A stretch of DNA of 64,000 nucleotides from Pseudomonadota bacterium. GTDB taxonomy: Bacteria; Pseudomonadota; Gammaproteobacteria; Steroidobacterales; Steroidobacteraceae. Every line of letters begins with the position of its first letter. Position 1 is the stretch's first letter. The position numbers and the translations under genes were made by a program. Shown here piece by piece: positions 8,424 to 19,600 of the stretch. The notes below the pieces were generated by a model, which worked only from the letters and a program-made list of their open reading frames with translations, had not been told where the DNA came from and did no database searches. The DNA is taken from assembly GCA_023391335.1 (NCBI GenBank), contig JAEWBG010000020.1, positions 1 through 64,000 on the forward strand, read 5' to 3'.

Positions 8424-10676
8424 CTATTGATTCGCTCCATCGAAGGTAGACGCACGCGCGATCTCGATATCCCGCGCAACCTCGGCGTTCAGTTCATTCC
8501 AGACCACCCGTCCGACTCGATTGGTCCAGAGCGGGTTTCGGTACTTGGAAGCGGCGAGCGTTGTGTAGCTATTCCAGAAAATGGCCGCGGCTCGCAGGCG
8601 CTCTACAGCTTGGTCCCGCTGCTTCGCGTCCCCATTGCTGCGGAACAGGGCAAGGGCGGTCGCGCCTCGGATCTTCTCAGCGTAGTACTGGCCGAGTAGG
8701 GCCATCGCACGAATGTCCGAAAGGGTCCCAGCCAGTGCTTGCGTTCGCTTGCCGTTAGCTTTGAGCGCATCGACGATTCGCAGCGCGGCGCCAGCATGGG
8801 CATCGAGCTGGTCGGCAACTTGCAGTGGCGTGGTGCCTGATACGTGCTGTCCGGCCAACATCGCCTCCACGTATCGCGGAATCGAGACGTTGCCGGTGCC
8901 GGGATGCGTGCCAAGCGTGATGAATCGATTCACGTCATGGAAGCCGCTCGCCGTTTGTGCGGGACCGGGCCGGCTGCGACACCCTTCGATGTACCACTGG
9001 AAGTCGAAGTCGGCCCAATGAAATCCAGTCGTCAGCGGATAGATCATCGAAGCGTGCTGCCAGGCATCGAAGAGCTTCGGCGCATCGACGCTCGGGAAGC
9101 GTTCATGAAGCACTTCGGTGATTCGAGCATCGCTCATGCGGGGGTCGTAGCCGAGCCGTCCCCACAGCATCCAGTGATACCACTGGCGATCGATCTCCAA
9201 GGCATCGGGTTCGCTGGGATGCAGGCTGAGAAAATCGCGCCCCCAGATCCACATGTCCGAGCCGGCGTACAGCCCGAGGCTGACCTCGTGTGGGATGTTC
9301 TTTATGAATTGCCGCACGAAGTCCGGCGCGCCCCAGCGCAACATCAGCGCGTCGTCGTTGCGAATTTCCCAGAATGTTTTCAGCGAGCCCAAGGAGTCGA
9401 CGAATTCCTTCGCGAACGGTTGCACTGTGGAGCTCAACGCGTGCGCTTGGGCGTATTTGAAGCTGAACACGAAGTCGACATTCGGTTGCTTGAGTAGTGG
9501 GGCAAACGTCCGCGCGATGTTCTGTGCGCTGGTTTGATGTTGTCGGTGAATCAAACGAATCAGCCTATCTGGCTGCTCGCGCGCGACATCGAGAACGCCT
9601 TGGCCGTACGTTGCGAATGCCCAGTTTTCCTTCGCCTGAAAATCCGCATCGCCCATGTTCTCGCCGGTCGTGAGCCCGATGCCGCGTAGGAGCGGATACG
9701 TGCGGAACATCTGCGCCACGCTCTTGCGGAAGTAGTCGATGGTGACCGGATTGTCGAGCGCATCCGTAATTCCATATTTGCCGTCGACGCCGTACGTGTA
9801 GACGTTCCAGGTGATGATGTAGATATCGATGTTGCGATCCTTCGCGTACTGCATCACCCGGCGCCAGAATGCGATCTTCTCGCCAATTGGGATCTTCTTG
9901 ATGACTTCGGCGTGCGCATTCATCTCCGGAGTCGAAAGCCCGGTCGCAACCGTTGGATAGTCTTCGTCGAAGCGAATGGTCGAGCGCTTCACATCGGCAA
10001 GCGCGACGTCTGGATAGTCGGGTACCTGCACCATCGAAGGGAACGGATGCAGGTTCCACAAGGACACATAGTTGTATCGATCGCGGGCCAGCGCATCGAG
10101 ATAGCGGCGCCAGAAATCGAAATTCCACATCTCAGGAATGTTCGCTTGGCCCGCATCGCTCATATCTGAGTAGCTGGGTGTGCGCACATCCAGAGGGATG
10201 TTGAACTTCACGCCGCGCATGGCCATGTACGGCGTTCGATCCATCGAGGTGATGGATTCGAGTCCGCCGATCCGAATCTGTTCGGCAGCATCCAAGCCGC
10301 CGTACATCGCGCCGCCCGGATCGTGGCCGATGATCCAAAGCACCGCGGATCGCCCAGTACCCGTTTTGCGGATGCTGAAGCCTTCAGGTTTGAGATCGTG
10401 AAAGGCTCGACGGTGCTCGGGCGAGACATCGAGAAGCAACGCAGCGTCTGTCGCCGTGGCAAGCACGATGGACGGGCCATTGGTGCGGGTTAGACGACTC
10501 GATGCTGCTTCGGTGACTGTGTCGCCGCGCGCTTTCAGCGCGGCTGCAATGTCTTTGGCAGCGAATTGGACCGGAGCATTGTCGGAAGCAATGATCGTGA
10601 CGTGCGATGCAAAGACGCGGCTTGTGCCGGTCACGACCGACATGACCGTCGCAAGCGCCAAAAGCCATCGCTTCAC
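8424..10676 (-). CDS. Secreted alpha-glucuronidase-like glycoside hydrolase
   Basis: Secreted protein of 750 residues with a GTG start and a signal peptide at about residues 1-23 (ends VFA-SH). Residues ~25-140 resemble the N-terminal alpha/beta domain of GH67- and GH20-type hydrolases: a 'feature-rich substrate' domain ending in the IIGHDPGGAMYGGLDAAEQI motif. Residues ~150-480 look like a TIM barrel with candidate acid residues in RGIGLTTGEN and DMWIWGRDFLS. The C-terminal third is helical. This suggests cleavage of uronic-acid or related sugar linkages, but the exact family and substrate are uncertain and it may be an uncharacterised relative. Its start overlaps the stop of the upstream deacetylase gene by 4 nt (GTGA), so the two are translationally coupled. 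Confidence 0.65.
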   Translation of the reverse strand: MKRWLLALATVMSVVTGTSRVFASHVTIIASDNAPVQFAAKDIAAALKARGDTVTEAASSRLTRTNGPSIVLATATDAALLLDVSPEHRRAFHDLKPEGFSIRKTGTGRSAVLWIIGHDPGGAMYGGLDAAEQIRIGGLESITSMDRTPYMAMRGVKFNIPLDVRTPSYSDMSDAGQANIPEMWNFDFWRRYLDALARDRYNYVSLWNLHPFPSMVQVPDYPDVALADVKRSTIRFDEDYPTVATGLSTPEMNAHAEVIKKIPIGEKIAFWRRVMQYAKDRNIDIYIITWNVYTYGVDGKYGITDALDNPVTIDYFRKSVAQMFRTYPLLRGIGLTTGENMGDADFQAKENWAFATYGQGVLDVAREQPDRLIRLIHRQHQTSAQNIARTFAPLLKQPNVDFVFSFKYAQAHALSSTVQPFAKEFVDSLGSLKTFWEIRNDDALMLRWGAPDFVRQFIKNIPHEVSLGLYAGSDMWIWGRDFLSLHPSEPDALEIDRQWYHWMLWGRLGYDPRMSDARITEVLHERFPSVDAPKLFDAWQHASMIYPLTTGFHWADFDFQWYIEGCRSRPGPAQTASGFHDVNRFITLGTHPGTGNVSIPRYVEAMLAGQHVSGTTPLQVADQLDAHAGAALRIVDALKANGKRTQALAGTLSDIRAMALLGQYYAEKIRGATALALFRSNGDAKQRDQAVERLRAAAIFWNSYTTLAASKYRNPLWTNRVGRVVWNELNAEVARDIEIARASTFDGANQ

Positions 10677-11437
10677 GGTTGGGCCGACGTGGGTTTGGCC
10701 GTTGCGCGACTCAGCACGTTAGTGAACGTGGTGGTCCAGATCTCTTTCTGGTGAGCCTTCAAGTATTCGACGAGTTGGCGATGTGCCTCGCCAGACACGT
10801 TCAAGTAATCGCCGCCGACTCCGTGAAACACGATCACGCCGGCTTTTCCTTCGCGAACGACATCTTCCACCCACGCGATCATGTCCGCCCCGCTCTTGTC
10901 GACAAAGCCGGTGTACATGACGGAGGAGGTTGGCATCGCGCGTCGATCGCGGATGAAGGAGGCGAGGTGAGCCTTTTGCATGGGCTCGAGGTAGTCCTCG
11001 CCGCTGACCAAGTGCTGATCGCAAGGCGTGGCGAATGCGTGCGCGGATTTGCCGTCCATTGCCTGCAGGAAGCCATTCATGACGCCAATTTCGGTCATGA
11101 GCACGTCCACGGTGTAGGCCTCGCTCGTGTATTGGACCGGCATGTCGTAACTGCCCTTCGTGCAGGGGTGGTTGACGGTGTGATTGCCGAGCTCATGTCC
11201 ACGACTTGCCGCTGCCTTCCATCGTGGCACTTGATCCCCGACTTGGCGACCCATCAAGAAGAACGTGCCCTTCAATCCGGCCGCATCGAGCTGCGGAATC
11301 GCGATGTCGAGCTGCGAGTGCAAAGAATCGTCGTAAGTGAGCGCGATCGCCGCTTTGTGTCCGTTCCAGGACGGTGTCTGCGCAAAAGCGGTGGAACACA
11401 AGCTCAAGCACAGCGTGAACAACGCGATGTTCTTCAT
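10673..11437 (-). CDS. Secreted polysaccharide deacetylase (NodB homology)
   Basis: Secreted protein of 254 residues with a signal peptide cleaved near AFA-QTP (residue ~19). NodB motif 1 is present as LTYDD with the metal and base aspartates. Motif 2 is GHELGNHTVNHP with the two metal-binding histidines. The usual R-x-P-Y motif 3 is altered to a FATPCDQ segment, so substrate choice may differ from classic chitin or peptidoglycan deacetylases. An AGGA site lies about 9 nt before the ATG at 11437. It is first in a two-gene operon with the glucuronidase-like hydrolase, pointing to joint action on an acetylated, uronic-acid-containing polysaccharide, which is inference from context. Confidence 0.82.
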   Translation of the reverse strand: MKNIALFTLCLSLCSTAFAQTPSWNGHKAAIALTYDDSLHSQLDIAIPQLDAAGLKGTFFLMGRQVGDQVPRWKAAASRGHELGNHTVNHPCTKGSYDMPVQYTSEAYTVDVLMTEIGVMNGFLQAMDGKSAHAFATPCDQHLVSGEDYLEPMQKAHLASFIRDRRAMPTSSVMYTGFVDKSGADMIAWVEDVVREGKAGVIVFHGVGGDYLNVSGEAHRQLVEYLKAHQKEIWTTTFTNVLSRATAKPTSAQP

Positions 11438-11647
11438 ATATATGAGTCCTCACTAACGAATCGCTGTCGGAACATTCAATCTGTGTAGTCGATCTTCGCG
11501 CAGCTGCGTGCGGGATTCCAACTTGCGAACCGGCGCATTCGACATACGAAAAAATTTCTTGCGTGCTTCATCCGCAGCCCCTACGTGCTGGCCGCAGAAG
11601 ACGGTCTATGGTGCGCAGCATAAGGCACACCCTTATGTTCAGTCTTG

Positions 11648-11665
11648 TGTGATCGATTCGTCACA
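11648..11665. promoter_or_regulatory. Inverted repeat TGTGA-N8-TCACA (possible operator)
   Basis: A perfect 5-bp inverted repeat with an 8-bp spacer, in the 405-bp gap between the leftward deacetylase operon and the rightward tpsB gene. It looks like a CRP site but the spacer is two bases too long for the canonical N6. It could bind some other dimeric regulator. No convincing sigma-70 promoter was identified in the rest of the gap (11438-11842). Confidence 0.3.
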
Positions 11666-11842
11666 GCGTTTTGGTGCGATTGTTTTTAATGCGAACCGTC
11701 GAAGACTTCTGCGGGAAATCGCCGGCGACCACTAACAGCGGAATCAAAGACGCCGGTCGATTTTCTCAATAAGTTGTTCTCGCAATGATCGGTACGCGAA
11801 ACCGTGTGCCGCGGCGTAGCTTTGCCTGAGGATTTCGTCTCG

Positions 11843-13561
11843 ATGCAACTTTCGCAATCGGCGGCTCGCGCCACCAGGGCGCATGGGTTTTGGGTTGGAT
11901 CGCTATTGGTCACGTGCTTGGCCGCCACGCTCGCGAATGCGCAAGCACTGCCGGATGCCGGGGCAGTTCGACAGCAAATCGAACAGCAGCGGCGCGAAAA
12001 GCTCCCCGACCAGTCTGCTCCTCAGTTCATCGCGCCGGCTCCATTGCGATCTACGGGTGGGGCAAGCGTAACGGTGGCGTCCTTCCGTTTCGACGGCAAC
12101 ACGCTCTTGTCTCATGACGAACTCGCGCAGGCCGTCGCACCATTCCTTGGACGTCCGTTGGATTTTGCCGGTTTGCAAAACGCCGCGATCGCAGTGGCCA
12201 ACGCATATCGCGACAAAGGGTGGGTCGTCCGCGCCTACCTGCCGCAACAAGACGTCACGATCGGGTTGGTCACCATTCAAGTCATCGAAGCCAAGCTCGG
12301 AGCGGTGCGCATGGAAGGTGACGCGACGCGTATCTCAAGCAAGCGTCTGCAAAGAATCGTCGAGGCGTCACAGAAGCCGGGCGATCTGGTGAGTGTCGAT
12401 GCGCTCGATCGAGGGTTGCTGCTACTCAACGATCTACCGGGCGTCACCGCCACGGCGCGATTGGCCCCCGGCGTCAACGATGCGCAGACCGATCTGATCG
12501 TCGCCGCGAACGACGGCGCATTGGTGAACGGTGCGGTGACGGCCGACAACGCCGGTTCGCGATTTACCGGATCGCAACGAGTCATTGCCAGCGCGAGCTT
12601 GAACGATCGCATCGGCTTCGGCGATCGCACCGATGCCTTGCTGTTGCACAGCCGCGGCAGCGACTACGTGAGCCTCGGCTACTCGATGCCGTTCGGCTCA
12701 ACCGGATGGCGCGCCGGCATCAACGGCTCGCACCTGAGCTACGACATCGTGACCAAAGAATTCGCGGCGCTCGATGCGCACGGCACGTCGAACAGCGTGG
12801 GATTGCAGGGCAGCTACCCCTTGATCCGCACGCGCATGAAAAACTTGTACCTCTCCCTCGCTACCGACGAAGGTCAGTTCAAGAACGAATCTGCAGGCAT
12901 GACGGTCACCGACTATTCGGTGATGTCCGGAACGATCGGTCTGCGTGGCAATACATTCGACGGGTTCTGGGGCGGCGGCGTGAACACCGCAAGTCTCTCG
13001 ATCCGCCAGGGCAAAGTGGATCTATCCGGCTCGCCCAACGAGATGGCCGATTCGCTGACGACTCGCACCAATGGCAGTTATCGCAAGTACAACTTGTTCG
13101 TTTCGCGCTTGCAGGCGCTCAACGATCGATTCTCCTTGTTCGGCTCGCTGCAAATGCAAATGGCCAGCAAGAACTTGGACTCCTCCGAGAAGCTCTACCT
13201 CGGCGGCTCGCAAGGAGTGCGGGCCTATCCGGCCGATGAAGCGGGCGGCTCGCAAGGCTGGCTGCTGAACGTCGAGACGCGCGCGAAGCTCCTGCAGAGC
13301 TTAAGCGCTACTGCATTTGTCGACTGGGGACATGTCACCGTCAACAAAGACAATGACATCGCCGGCGCCGCTTCACCCAACGAGATCACCTTGAAAGGCG
13401 CGGGCGTTTCCGTCGCCTACGTGGCCCCGTTCGGGTTGAGCATCAGCGCCACGTACACGCGCCGCATCGGCAGCAACCCCAACGCAACCGCGGACGGTGC
13501 CGATCAAGACGGCACGCTGAAGAAGAACCGCTTTTGGCTGCAAGCGAGCATGCCGTTCTAA
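11843..13561 (+). CDS. TpsB outer-membrane transporter of a two-partner secretion system (FhaC/ShlB family)
   Basis: Outer-membrane Omp85-type transporter of 572 residues that exports the adjacent TpsA adhesin. A signal peptide ends at about residue 35 (ANAQA). A short linker helix is followed by POTRA-type domains starting at the segment ASFRFDGNTLLSHDELAQ. The C-terminal ~350 residues form the beta-barrel, with the substrate-gating loop-6 motif as GVRAYP (VRGYP in many relatives). The barrel ends in a final strand with a terminal Phe (ASMPF), the expected assembly signal. ATG 11843 is preferred over an in-frame GTG at 11804 because GAGGA lies about 11 nt upstream and the signal peptide then has normal length. 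The tpsA gene follows after 51 nt. Confidence 0.93.
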   Translation: MQLSQSAARATRAHGFWVGSLLVTCLAATLANAQALPDAGAVRQQIEQQRREKLPDQSAPQFIAPAPLRSTGGASVTVASFRFDGNTLLSHDELAQAVAPFLGRPLDFAGLQNAAIAVANAYRDKGWVVRAYLPQQDVTIGLVTIQVIEAKLGAVRMEGDATRISSKRLQRIVEASQKPGDLVSVDALDRGLLLLNDLPGVTATARLAPGVNDAQTDLIVAANDGALVNGAVTADNAGSRFTGSQRVIASASLNDRIGFGDRTDALLLHSRGSDYVSLGYSMPFGSTGWRAGINGSHLSYDIVTKEFAALDAHGTSNSVGLQGSYPLIRTRMKNLYLSLATDEGQFKNESAGMTVTDYSVMSGTIGLRGNTFDGFWGGGVNTASLSIRQGKVDLSGSPNEMADSLTTRTNGSYRKYNLFVSRLQALNDRFSLFGSLQMQMASKNLDSSEKLYLGGSQGVRAYPADEAGGSQGWLLNVETRAKLLQSLSATAFVDWGHVTVNKDNDIAGAASPNEITLKGAGVSVAYVAPFGLSISATYTRRIGSNPNATADGADQDGTLKKNRFWLQASMPF

Positions 13562-13612
13562 CGGCGCGCGCTTGAGCTTGCATCCCATACCGAAGATTTA
13601 GAGAAGATTTCC

Positions 13613-16600
13613 ATGCACAAACACGCCAGCATGAACCGAGCTTTCCGTCTCGTTTGGAACGAGGCATTGAACACGTGGATCCCCGTCGCGGAAATTGCGC
13701 GTGGACGCCGCAAGCGCAATCGCCGCACCGCAGCGGTGACGTTGCTGGCGATGCTCGGCTTGACCGCTATGGATGCGAGCGCTGCGCCACCCGCACCAGC
13801 CGAGTTGCCGCACAACGGCCATGTCGTCACCGGCGTCGCAACGATCGATTCCAGCACCAGCGCCGATGGCGCAGTCATGAACATCAACCAATCGACGCAA
13901 CGCGCGATCATCGATTGGGATACGTTCAACGTCGGCAGTGCCGCGCAAGTCAACTTCAATCAACCCGGGCGCGATGCCGCGACGCTCAATCGCGTCCTCG
14001 ATACGAATCCGAGCCAAATCTTCGGCAAGATCACGGCGACTGGTCAGGTCTTCCTCACGAATCCGAACGGCGTCTACTTCAGCAAGACCGCCAGCGTGAA
14101 TGTCGGCGGTCTGGTCGCGACGACACACAGCATCGATAACGACGACTTCATGGCGGGCAAGTCGACGTTCAAGCGCGACGGAGCGACCGGCACCGTGACG
14201 AACGAAGGCACGTTGCAAACATCACTTGGCGGCTACATCGCGCTGCTCGCACCGGAAGTCCGCAACAGCGGCGTGGTCATCGCGCAGCTCGGCACGGTCG
14301 CGATGGCGGCCGGCGAGTCGTTCACCCTCAATTTCCAAGGCAATCATCTGACGAGCTTGACCGTCGAGCCGTCGCAGATTCGCGCGCTGGTCGATAACAA
14401 GTCTGCGGTGCTCGCTCCGGGCGGCACGATCATTCTCTCTGCCCAAGCGCTCGATCGCTTGCAGGGCGGCGTCGTGCGCAACAGCGGCACGCTCGAAGCC
14501 ACGGGCATGTCGATGAAGGACGGCCACATCGTCCTTGAAGCGAGCAGTGCGGTTGAGAACAGCGGAACGATCAACGCGAATGCAGGTACCGACGGCAGCC
14601 CGGCAGGGACTGTCAGCATCGACGCTCCGCAGATTACGAATAGCGGCACGATCACAGCGGCAGCGGTATCTGCGCCCGACGCGGCAACCGTGACGCATGC
14701 AATCGGCGGTCACATTGAGTTGACCGCGAACACGATTCAGCAGTCATCCGCCGGCAAGATCGATGTATCCGGTGCAGTTGGCGGTACGGTCGCAATGCAT
14801 GCAAGCGAGGACGTCTCGTTGCAAGGCGTCGTGCGCGCCGCGTCCGTTGCAGAACTTCCTTCGGAAGTCTCCGCAGACGCCGATCTCGCGAGCGTCCTCA
14901 TCGACGCTGCCAACGATGTCACGTTGCAGAACGTCACGATCGATGTCTCCGGCGAACTCAAGGCAGGTCAAATCGTCGTCACCGGCGGTCGTGCGCCATC
15001 GCCACTCGATCCGTCCGGTGCGCGCCCAACGCTCGCATTGATCGGCGCGACTGAATTGCGCACCTCCAGCCGTCGCGGCCGTGGCGGCAGCATTTCGCTG
15101 ACTGCCGATCGCGTTGGCCTCTTCGACGCCAGCTCGATCGACGCCACCGGTGCACTCGGCGGTGGCAATGTATTTGTCGGCGGCGGCTTCCACGGGGAAG
15201 ATCCGTCTATTACGAATGCACAGCAGGTCGTTATCGGACGCGATGCGCACATCGATGCGAGTGCAACGCGCTCGGGCAACGCGGGTGATGTGGCTGTGTG
15301 GTCGGATGGTCACACTCAATTCAATGGAAATATTGCAGCTCGTGGCGGCGCGAACTCCGGCAATGGTGGGTTCGTGGAAGTATCGGGCGCGGGCTCGCTT
15401 GATTTCCGCGGTAGCGTGGATGCGAGCGCGACACATGGCATCGGGGGCACGCTGCTGCTCGATCCGAAAAACATCATCGTGCAAAGCGGTGGCGGTGCGC
15501 TCACGACAGATGTGGATCAGTTTGCCGACTCGGCAGCTGCAGATAGCACGATCGATCCCAATACGATCACAGCGATCACGAATACGGGTACCGGCGTTAC
15601 GCTGCAAGCGAACAACGACATCACCGTCAACAGTTCGATTGTTTCGAACAACGCAGGTGGTAACGGCGGAGCACTGACGTTCCAGGCAGGACGTAGCATC
15701 AGCATTAACGCGAGCATCACGTCCGACAACGGCGATGTGAGCTTCACTGCGAATGATGTAACCGGCACAGGCGCCGATCGCGATCCGGGGGCTGCGACCT
15801 TCACAAATAGTTCGCTGGTCGATGCAGGCTCGGGAGATGTAACCATCACTATGAGCACTCAGAGCACGAGCGGCGCCATGAGCGTGGGGCAGGTGACTGC
15901 GAATGACCTCACGATCAACTATGCGGGTATCAATGCTGCGAGCATCACTCTGGGCGAATTGGATATCGCCCACAACTTGGTCGTGTCGGCCACCGGCTCG
16001 ACGCAGACCGTTGCGCAATCTCCGCTCACAGCAATCATCGTTCGCAACATTGCCTCTATTAGGAGTAACGGCGGTGATGTCACGCTGGCTGAAACCAACA
16101 ACGATTTCAGTATTTTCGCGGCCAATGGTGCGAACGTAACGCTGAACGATGCGAACGGCGTGCAGCTCGGCGATGCGAGCGGTATCCATGGGGGCGCGTC
16201 GGCGATCACCGGTACGTTCTCGGTGACGACGAAAGGACCGATCGGAAATACCGGCGTCGTCAATGTGACAGGGCTCACCACCCTGACGCCCAACAACGGC
16301 GGATTCGGCGTGTCTGCGCCGGATATCTTCTTGAACAACTACACGAACAACTTCGGTCAGGTCGACGTGGCGCAGGGGACGGGCGGCGGCGCCGTCTACT
16401 TCGCCGACGCAGACGGCATCTCTTTGAAAGGAACGTATCGAAACTATCTATCGGTTAACGCAGCCGGCGCGGTCACGCAGTTCGGCGACATGAATGTCGG
16501 CGGCACGATGTACATCGCCGCGGGTTCGGCCAACGACATCACCTTGAACACCGGCACGAACTTGTTCAATGGTGTGCAAATCGGGTCTGGCCGCAACGTC

Positions 16601-19600
16601 AACGTCAGCGATAGCAATGGGGGCTTGCGTCTCTATGGCTCGACGGTCTCGGGTAACCTCACATTGACGCTGGGTGGCACGGGCAACTTCAATCTCGATT
16701 ACGGCGATACCACAAACGTTACTGGCTCGATGAGCGTGAGTGTGAACAGCGGGATTTTCGAAGCCGAACAATCCAGTCGCCTGAATGCAGGTTCGCTCAC
16801 TGCGACGTCTTCTGGCACGTTCCAGTCGGATTGGGATGCGGATATAACGATCAACAACGGCGACATGTCGATCACCTCGGGCGGACCGGTGACATTCGCG
16901 CGCTACGCCGATCTCTACGTAACGAAGACTTCCGCGCCAGCAGGCAATCTGAGCATTCAATCATTCGGCGACATCACGCAGGATCTCAGCCAATATAACG
17001 AAGGCAGGATTCAGGTCGCCGGCAACACCACATTCACGGTGACCAAAGCCAACAGCACGATAAATCTGCAGCAGAACAATAATAAGTTCGATGGCAGCGT
17101 TTCACTCAACACGAGCGGTGCGGGGACCTACACGAACGTCTATTTGCGCAACATTAGCTCGAACGCCGGTACCATCACCGGTCTCGGCGGCAGCCTTGCG
17201 AACGTCACGCTGTACTACGACAACGCGGCGTCGCTCACGATCCCAGGTATGACTTTGTCGGGCGCACTCACAGTGACGGCGCCGAGCGGCAGCGTGGATC
17301 AATCCGGTGCCTTGACGGTGGCGGGCAATACAGTGTTGCTGGCAAACGCAGCCAAGGACATCGATTTGGGGTCCTCGTTCACGAACGACTTCAATAATGT
17401 AACGATCTCTTCCGCCAAGAACGCCACCCTCAAAGACAGCAACGCGATCAACTTCTGGCGCGAAGTGTTTCTCTACAACGGTGGTAATTTGAACGTGACT
17501 GCTGGCGGCGCGATTACCGATTCCACCAACGACAACAATTACAAGTTCACGTTCAACGGGAACGGGACGGCCACATTCAACGCAGGTACGAATCCAATCA
17601 CGCTGGACAACGTTCTCAACGATTGGGGAACGGTTGTGGTGCAAGCCGCGACAGATGTCACCATCTATACCAATAACTCTATCGATCTGGGCAATGTGTC
17701 TTTCACCGGCAATCTGACTCTAGACTCATGGTCGGGCGGATCGCTTACTCAGTCCGGAAGCACTGCGATTTCGATGTCGCCGGGGACTACTGCGACGCTC
17801 CGAGATTTCTATACGTCGATTGTGCTGAACAACGCAGACAACGTCCTGGGTGCATTGGCCATCAGCAATGCTGGCACTATCACCATTCGCGAGAACGACG
17901 CGATCACTCAAGCATCGGCGTGGACGAATCTGAATTCGAGTGGCGGCAACTCCACTCGCTACGACGTGGCGCTCACTACGTCGGACGACCAGGCGATCAC
18001 TCTGGATCAGGCTGGCAGCGTGTTCGGCAATCTTACGATCACACAAATCAACAACGGTGCCGGTAGCGCAGGCGGGGTGTACGTTCGCGAAACAGGTGAT
18101 TCCATCTTTGGTCTCACCCAGGGCAGCGCATGGACCGTACACGGCACCACGAAGCTGGATTCCGGCACCAATTCGATCAACCTCAACAACGCAAACAATG
18201 TCTTTGGCCCACTGCAGGTGTTGGCATCCACGGGCACAACCAATGGCGCTGCATCGATCGTCACGCTTTACGCCAAGAATCCGTCCGGCGGCGATGCAAT
18301 CACTGACGTCGGCGGCACCGGCGCATGGAATACCGGCACGAACGTGGTCAAGCTCGTTGCGTACGACACGACGGGAACCACCGCGGGTGGTGGGGATGTG
18401 ATCCTCACGAATGCAGGCAATGTGCTCGGCGATCTGTACGTGAAGGCGACCGACGCCACGATCACGGAAAACGACAACATCACAGATGGCGTGAGCACAC
18501 CTTGGTTTGGTTCCGATAGCGGATGGGCGACCACCGGCACGACGACACTCGTCGTGGCAAATCCGACCGGCAGGTCCATTACGCTCGATAACCTGAACAA
18601 CCAGCTCAGTCCAATCGCGATTACCACGACGGGAACCGCTGGGAACTTGAGTTCCGTGCTCATCACCGACAACTCGGATCTAACGCAGGCGGCTGCGTGG
18701 CTCGTGGGTTCGGCGCCTGTGACGCTCGATGCGCGCAATCACGCGATCGATCTGTCCACGTACGACAACGTGCTCGGCAACATCACAATCAACACGACGA
18801 ATGGCTCGCCCACGTCGATAGCGATCACCGAAGACGACGCAATAACTCAAGGAACCGTGTGGTCATTGACCGGTTCTCCCGTGACGCTCTGGGCCAAGAA
18901 TGGCAAGTCGATCACGCTGACAAATGCCTCGAACATCCTCGGCAACCTGACCATTACCGGCGGAGTGGCCAGCATCACGGAGAACGACAACATCACTCAA
19001 GGCGGTGCGTGGACCACGACGGGCACGACAACGCTCAATGCGGGCGCGAATGCGATCACGTTAGGAAACGCGGGCAACGTGCTCGGCAACATTGCAATCG
19101 GTGGTGCGCCGACGGCCATTACGTTGACTGAGAACGACGACATCACGCAGGCATCGGCCTGGTCCGTCAGTTCGACGCCGATCACATTGAACTCGGGCGC
19201 GCACGACGTGCTGCTGTCGCAAGCTGCGAACCAACTCGGCGATCTCACGATCACAGGTCAAAACGCAACCATCGTTGAAAATGATGCGGCCGGCATTACG
19301 GACGGAACGGCTTGGACCGTTGCGGGCACGACGACGCTGACCGCAGGCAACGCGAATCCGATCGTGTTAAACGCCAATCCGAACAGCGATTTTGGCACCG
19401 TCAGTATCGTGTCGGCTTCGAACGCTGATATCGCAGATGCCAATGCAATCAACTTCGGTGCATCGACGATTGCAGCGGGCGGCACGCTAACTGTCACTGC
19501 TGGCGGCCAGATCACGCAATCCGGCACGATCACCGCGCCCTCGTTGCGCTTGATCGGCACGGGTTACGCGACGTTGAACAACGTCAACAACAACGTGCAG

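Noticed and set aside
11648..11665. Canonical CRP binding site before tpsB
   Set aside because: The half-sites match TGTGA and TCACA, but the spacer is 8 bp where CRP needs 6, so it is listed only as an inverted repeat.
14744..16189. 481-residue open frame on the minus strand inside the adhesin gene
   Set aside because: It results from the biased, repetitive codons of the plus-strand gene. The translation is rich in Arg, Cys and His with no domain, and similar antisense frames occur throughout the repeats (for example 21455-22420 and 26591-27856).
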